64,000 nucleotides of DNA, taken from contig CAYJAD010000008.1 in assembly GCA_964368075.1 (NCBI GenBank), forward strand, positions 8,906 to 72,905, in the 5' to 3' direction. Below are positions 60,639 to 64,000 of this stretch, in pieces. Source of the stretch: CAYJAD01 sp964368075 (GTDB lineage Bacteria; Desulfobacterota; Desulfovibrionia; Desulfovibrionales; Desulfovibrionaceae). Under the pieces are notes generated by a model. That model was not told the origin of the DNA and did not search any database. It saw only the letters and a list, made by a program, of their open reading frames with translations. The position numbers were made by a program, and so were the translations under genes. Positions within the stretch are counted from its first letter, which is position 1, and each line of letters begins with the position of its first letter.

Positions 60639-61826
60639 CTACCAAAGGCGCATATCAAAAAATCCACGTAATACGTAGTTGATACCCACTAAGAAGGCTA
60701 GCACAATAAAGATGCGCTTAAGCCAAACATCGGACAAGAATTTGGCTGTCATGGGGCCTATCCAAGAACCGATAACAATACCGGCTAATTCTACACCGAT
60801 AAGTGGCCAATATACTGGGGTGCCTCCAAACATAAAAGTAGCAATGGAGGTGACCATACCTATAAGCACGGCAAAGGCTGATGTACCGGCGGCTAAATAC
60901 ATGGGCAGTTGAGAAATGCTTGTAAGGAAGGGCACAAGTAAGAACCCACCACCTACACCCAAGAAGGAAGCTACAGAAGCAATAAGAAAGCCACCAATAA
61001 CAGGCATAAGCGTAGCAAAAGAAAATTCCACACCGCAGAAAGTGAAGATCACTCTGGTGAGGCTTAATTTTACTATTTGTACACGGGTTTGAACACCACT
61101 TTCTGCGTGACCTTTAGAAGCTTCTTCAAAGGCTTTGGCGGCGGCGGCGGCAAGCTTTTTCTTGGCTTTGGCTGCCGGTGTGGTTTCATAGAAAAGGTAG
61201 CAACCAAGGGCAAGAACAAAAAGACCAAAATAGCCAATATAATCGCTAAAATCAATTTTACCTTGTGTGAGCATGGGCACAAGAATAGAGCCAGCTAACG
61301 AACCTACCCCAAGAGCAATACCAAGAGGTAAAACAAGGCGTCCAAGACTATACTGCTTAAAAGAAGAAATTAAAGCCGAACAACCCACTAACCACTGGTT
61401 TGATACACGAATGGAGTCTGTAATACCTTTATTTAGTGGCGTGCCTTTACCAAAAGACGCTGCATAGTCGCCCAGTCCAAACACACTTACGTGCCCCACC
61501 GAGGCCATAATACCCCCAAAGGCGCCTACAGTTGAGAAAATCCACCCCACCCAAATGGCCCAAAAAAAGCCCATAATGGGGGATATTTGCGGTGCACCAG
61601 GAATACCGAGAAAACCTTTTTCGGCTTTGGGGTCAAGTTTTTTATCGGTTACAGCAGAAGCAATGGCTGCTTCTAAAGGGCTTTGAGCTTTTGCACCGGT
61701 GTCTTCGCTTTTCGTAGCGGGAGGCGGTGCGGCGGCATCTTCAGCGGCAAATGTTATGGTGGGGCTGGTTAGTAACAGTAAAGCCAACACTGCAAGCAGG
61801 TATGGCATGGCGAACACTTTTTTCAT
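60639..61826 (-). CDS. TauE/SafE family sulfite/sulfonate transporter-like membrane protein
   Basis: A 395-residue inner-membrane protein. A signal-like N-terminus (cut near TFAAED) is followed by an Ala/Pro/Lys-rich periplasmic stretch (about 28-75), then about eight membrane helices in two homologous halves, with the family GG-rich motifs (FSTVGAFGGIMASVG and ASFLGVGGGFLLVPFL) in the first helix of each half. A charged cytoplasmic loop (about 218-250) joins them. In sulfate reducers this family is thought to export sulfite or sulfonates. AAGGACG precedes the ATG. It lies 192 bases downstream of the DUF169 gene in the same direction, an arrangement seen in relatives. Confidence 0.87.
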   Translation of the reverse strand: MKKVFAMPYLLAVLALLLLTSPTITFAAEDAAAPPPATKSEDTGAKAQSPLEAAIASAVTDKKLDPKAEKGFLGIPGAPQISPIMGFFWAIWVGWIFSTVGAFGGIMASVGHVSVFGLGDYAASFGKGTPLNKGITDSIRVSNQWLVGCSALISSFKQYSLGRLVLPLGIALGVGSLAGSILVPMLTQGKIDFSDYIGYFGLFVLALGCYLFYETTPAAKAKKKLAAAAAKAFEEASKGHAESGVQTRVQIVKLSLTRVIFTFCGVEFSFATLMPVIGGFLIASVASFLGVGGGFLLVPFLTSISQLPMYLAAGTSAFAVLIGMVTSIATFMFGGTPVYWPLIGVELAGIVIGSWIGPMTAKFLSDVWLKRIFIVLAFLVGINYVLRGFFDMRLW

Positions 61827-61934
61827 AATACGTCCTTTGTGGCTATCTCAACATATTCTAAAACAAGGCGTAATAATACGCGCTATGGCTAAAATTACAC
61901 CTTATTTGCATCGCTATAGTAGCATTTTATACCT

Positions 61935-62002
61935 TTGGCTCTATACCAATACAGCTCTTTGTAAAGATGAAGACAGGTTGGTTTTTAACTTTACAGAGCC
62001 AA
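61935..62002 (-). promoter_or_regulatory. Stem-loop in the DUF169-TauE gap
   Basis: TTGGCTCT and AGAGCCAA (8 bp) enclose a second pairing, TTTGTAAAG with CTTTACA. The parts allow alternative pairings in the transcript between the two genes. No T-run follows, so a processing or attenuation element is more likely than a terminator. Confidence 0.4.
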
Positions 62003-62018
62003 GGGGGCGAAAATTCTA

Positions 62019-62831
62019 CTATTTATTTTCACACGATCCGCAAGCGTCGTTTTTACCTTTTTTGAAGATAATGAGCGGACAGTTTTTGCAAACATCACCA
62101 CCGGGGAAGTAGTCACCGGGACGGGTAATGGAGCTAGAGCCATTATTGAGGGCCATGCGTTGCATAAGGCGCATCACCGTGGGGGCTATATGTTCGCCAG
62201 GAATAAAGACGTTAACTTCTCCGCGTTCGGTTTTGCCGGCATTGTAGCTGCCGGAACAGGCGGGACAGCAGTTAAATGTTGTATTTAAGTGCGAATATAC
62301 CGAACCACCGCATGCGGAAGAGCTCATGGTTATCATGGTAGGCAAGGGGTGAATATCGGTGGCAGCACAGTAATCGACTGCCAAGTGATAGGATTGAATA
62401 TTATCACAGTAAAAGTGTACTACGTGTGGAATCATTTGTGCCTTGCCAAGAGGGCCCACAGCAATAGCTTTTAGAGAATCCATTTTCATTTTGGGCTTTG
62501 AGCGCATAAAACGTTCAGCTTGGTCAAGGTCAACACAGTATTTGCTTTGACTTCTAATTTCGGCTTCGTCAATTTCTTTCCAGCCAAAACTTACCCGTGC
62601 ATTGGAACAGGCAAGGGTTTCTTTGGTACCAAGCACAGTATGGCCTTGCATACGAGCCGCCACTTCCCATTGACAGTAGGTGAGGGCTTTTACTGGCTCC
62701 ACGTGGGGAGTACATTTTTTAAAATTGGCAACATCTTCGTCGGTAAACAAGAACGTAACAGCTATGGGGTGGTGATACAATCGTAAGGCATCCATAAGTG
62801 TGTGTTCCATTTGAGCATAACTAAGCGACAT
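62019..62831 (-). CDS. DUF169 family cysteine-rich protein
   Basis: A 270-residue protein of a family with unknown function that is common in sulfate reducers and anaerobes. The N-terminal two thirds are alpha/beta (YAQMEHTLMDALRLYHHPIAVTFLF, CQWEVAARMQGHTVLG). The C-terminal third is rich in cysteines: SSACGGSVYSH, FNCCPACSGS and the final VCKNCPLIIFKKGKNDACGSC, which look like Fe-S or zinc ligands. The ATG at 62831 is chosen because GGAGG lies five bases upstream. Its place before a TauE/SafE gene suggests a link to sulfur-oxyanion metabolism, but this is inference. Confidence 0.87.
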   Translation of the reverse strand: MSLSYAQMEHTLMDALRLYHHPIAVTFLFTDEDVANFKKCTPHVEPVKALTYCQWEVAARMQGHTVLGTKETLACSNARVSFGWKEIDEAEIRSQSKYCVDLDQAERFMRSKPKMKMDSLKAIAVGPLGKAQMIPHVVHFYCDNIQSYHLAVDYCAATDIHPLPTMITMSSSACGGSVYSHLNTTFNCCPACSGSYNAGKTERGEVNVFIPGEHIAPTVMRLMQRMALNNGSSSITRPGDYFPGGDVCKNCPLIIFKKGKNDACGSCENK

Positions 62832-63148
62832 AATAACCTCCATATAGTTCTAAAATTCACTAAGCAGTATATCACCCTCTAGAGCTATGTGCAATAGGAA
62901 ATGTAATTATTAGCATATGGAATTAGTAGGCAATTAACTATAACTTTTTTAAGACAATTTCCCTGGTATCCTCGTATTATGCAGAAAAATAGCTAAAGAT
63001 AATTGTGAAAAAATGCTTTAAATGAAAAAAGTAAAGAGAATGAGTGTGTTTTAAGGGTTTTGCACATGTCGATTTACGCAAAAGTATATTACAACAGCAC
63101 AAAAAAATAATTGTGCAGACCCCTTAGCTTATGTGGACACGTTCTAAA
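62832..63148. other. Intergenic region between DUF169 and livK-type genes
   Basis: About 320 AT-rich bases upstream of the DUF169 gene, with repeat copy B inside. I see no credible gene. Confidence 0.4.
63061..63127 (-). repeat. Dispersed MITE-like repeat (copy B)
   Basis: Reverse-strand counterpart of the element at 23193-23258, with inverted ends TGCACA and TGTGCA and the shared TTTTGCGTAAATCG and GTGCTGTTGTA cores. An inner hairpin GCACAA-N8-TTGTGC is also present. Its right end is duplicated at 1824-1850. Confidence 0.75.
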
Positions 63149-63179
63149 TAAAAAAGGGAAAGGCCAAGCCTCTCCCTTA
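63149..63179 (-). terminator. Intrinsic terminator of the livK-type gene
   Basis: AAGGGAGAGG-N5-CCTTTCCCTT followed by TTTTTT on the minus strand, 25 bases after the stop. Confidence 0.9.
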
Positions 63180-63203
63180 TGAATACATTAAAATGTGTAA
63201 AGC

Positions 63204-64000
63204 TTACTCAGGGTTTACTTCACCAACATAAGTACGCTTACCATTTTTAATTTCAATGATACCAATGGGCATTTCAGCATCGTGAGTAGCGTTAATGCTT
63301 AACACGCCTAATGGGGTAGCTAAATCTTTAATGGTGCCAAGGGCAGTGGTGATGGATTCTCTGTCGGTCTTACCGGAACGGGTAATGGCGTCCATAATCA
63401 TCATGTATGTGGTGTAGCCCAAGGTGGCATTCATGTTAGGTTCTTTGTTAGGGTGCTCTTTGTTCCAAGCAGCAGTAAACTTTTTGGCTTCTTCGCTCAT
63501 GTTAGGCATATCTGCGGCATAAGGGAAAGCAGTAATGATAAAGCCTTCAGCAGCAGCACCGGCAATTTTTACGGTGTCAGGATTGTCCATGGCGTCAGCA
63601 CCCATAAGGCGGAATTGTGCGCCAGCTTCACGGGCTTGCTTCATGATGATAGCCCCTTCAGCAAAGTATGCAGGCATGAACACGATGTCTGGCTTAGCGG
63701 CAATAAGAGCATTTAATTGTGCTGTAAAGTCTTGCTCACCAGAGCTGTATTTCATTTCGCTTACCACTTCGCCACCAAGTTTGGTGAAGGCACGCTTAAA
63801 GAAAGCAGAAAGGCCTACGGCGTAGTCATTAGATACGTCCATAAGAATACCGGCTTTTTTGGCACCAAGGGCTTTAATGGCGTATTGTGCTGCGCCAAGG
63901 CCTTGATAAGGGTCAATAAAGCATGCGCGGAAATAATATTTTTTCCCTTGTGTTACAAGGGGGCTGGTGCAGGAAGTGCCCACAACAGGAGTTTTGGCTT
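63204..64000 (-). CDS. Branched-chain amino-acid ABC transporter substrate-binding protein (5' end outside window)
   Basis: The frame remains open to the window edge (codons AKTPVV precede the GTG that could be mistaken for a start), so about 265 C-terminal residues of a Leu/Ile/Val-binding-protein family member are present. It would bind a ligand in the periplasm and deliver it to a LivHMGF-type permease. Visible family features are PVVGTSCTSPLV at the end of the first lobe, YYFRACFIDPYQG, GILMDVSNDYAVGLS, the hinge-side ADAMDNPD and the C-terminal lobe ALGYTTYMMIMDAI. The true ligand may be an amino acid, amide or other small molecule. Confidence 0.92.
   Translation of the reverse strand, partial: AKTPVVGTSCTSPLVTQGKKYYFRACFIDPYQGLGAAQYAIKALGAKKAGILMDVSNDYAVGLSAFFKRAFTKLGGEVVSEMKYSSGEQDFTAQLNALIAAKPDIVFMPAYFAEGAIIMKQAREAGAQFRLMGADAMDNPDTVKIAGAAAEGFIITAFPYAADMPNMSEEAKKFTAAWNKEHPNKEPNMNATLGYTTYMMIMDAITRSGKTDRESITTALGTIKDLATPLGVLSINATHDAEMPIGIIEIKNGKRTYVGEVNPE

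Noticed and set aside
63204..63983. Complete livK gene starting at the GTG at 63983
   Set aside because: The frame continues to the window edge and the protein lacks a signal peptide and its first lobe; it is a 3' fragment.
1..64000. CRISPR arrays, tRNA or rRNA genes, prophage
   Set aside because: I looked through the intergenic regions by eye and found no evenly spaced direct repeats, cloverleaf with TTCRA-type loop, rRNA-like sequence or phage structural genes. A covariance-model scan would be needed to exclude a missed small RNA.

Overview
The window looks like a chromosomal segment of a sulfate-reducing deltaproteobacterium of the family Desulfovibrionaceae, in a lineage of fairly low G+C (low-to-mid 40s % judged by eye, not computed). 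The evidence is a sat gene for the ATP sulfurylase with the Cys-Cys-Cys-His metal motif known from Desulfovibrio, a DUF169 / TauE-SafE pair, the gene order psd-pssA-leuA-leuC-leuD-leuB, and many Gram-negative envelope and signal-transduction genes. I did not fix the genus. I found no rRNA, tRNA, CRISPR array, transposase or prophage gene.

Left third (1-27 kb): mostly housekeeping and amino-acid biosynthesis. It opens in the tail of tsf, then cysE with a tiny putative lipoprotein gene, and an autotransporter-type outer-membrane protein. Two minus-strand operons follow. One runs unknown gene-HAD-yggT-DUF465-ilvB-ilvH-ilvC, the other psd-pssA-leuA-leuC-leuD-leuB; together they cover valine, isoleucine and leucine synthesis plus phosphatidylethanolamine synthesis. 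Between them lie tatA, a double-ACT protein, an SGNH-type protein, rpsT, a low-molecular-weight phosphatase relative without its catalytic arginine, and a DUF1848 gene with a MITE-like element at its stop codon. Then come an NFACT/RqcH-like gene, a DksA/TraR zinc-finger gene, a PP-loop ATPase, a double-domain PPK2 phosphotransferase and sat.

Middle (28.8-41 kb): a TolC-family gene with its own terminator, then a promoter-led operon. The operon encodes a type I secretion ABC ATPase, an HlyD adaptor, a membrane receptor with a degenerate HD-GYP domain, a GT4 glycosyltransferase, a LapG-family periplasmic cysteine protease, and a second degenerate HD-GYP receptor. This resembles the Lap adhesin-retention system, but the usual degenerate GGDEF-EAL receptor LapD is absent and two inactive-looking HD-GYP receptors sit in its place. 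The adhesin substrate is not in the window. I consider this the most interesting system here.

Right part (41-57.5 kb): two tandem paralogous GAF-PAS hybrid histidine kinases; a chemotaxis-type operon cheB-HEAT-cheR-parA-cheW-cheY-cheA without a receptor gene; and a third cytoplasmic hybrid kinase with four PAS repeats. The last 6 kb hold a small secreted protein, tex, a TauE/SafE transporter, a cysteine-rich DUF169 protein and the 3' end of a livK-type binding-protein gene running off the edge.

Intergenic DNA carries at least three families of short palindromic or MITE-like repeats: a roughly 60-bp element near 23.2 and 63.1 kb with a fragment at 1.8 kb; a CTGGGGG-armed palindrome at 15.3 and 60.6 kb with a looser relative at 25.2 kb; and a single 192-bp element with 16-bp inverted ends at 15.0 kb.
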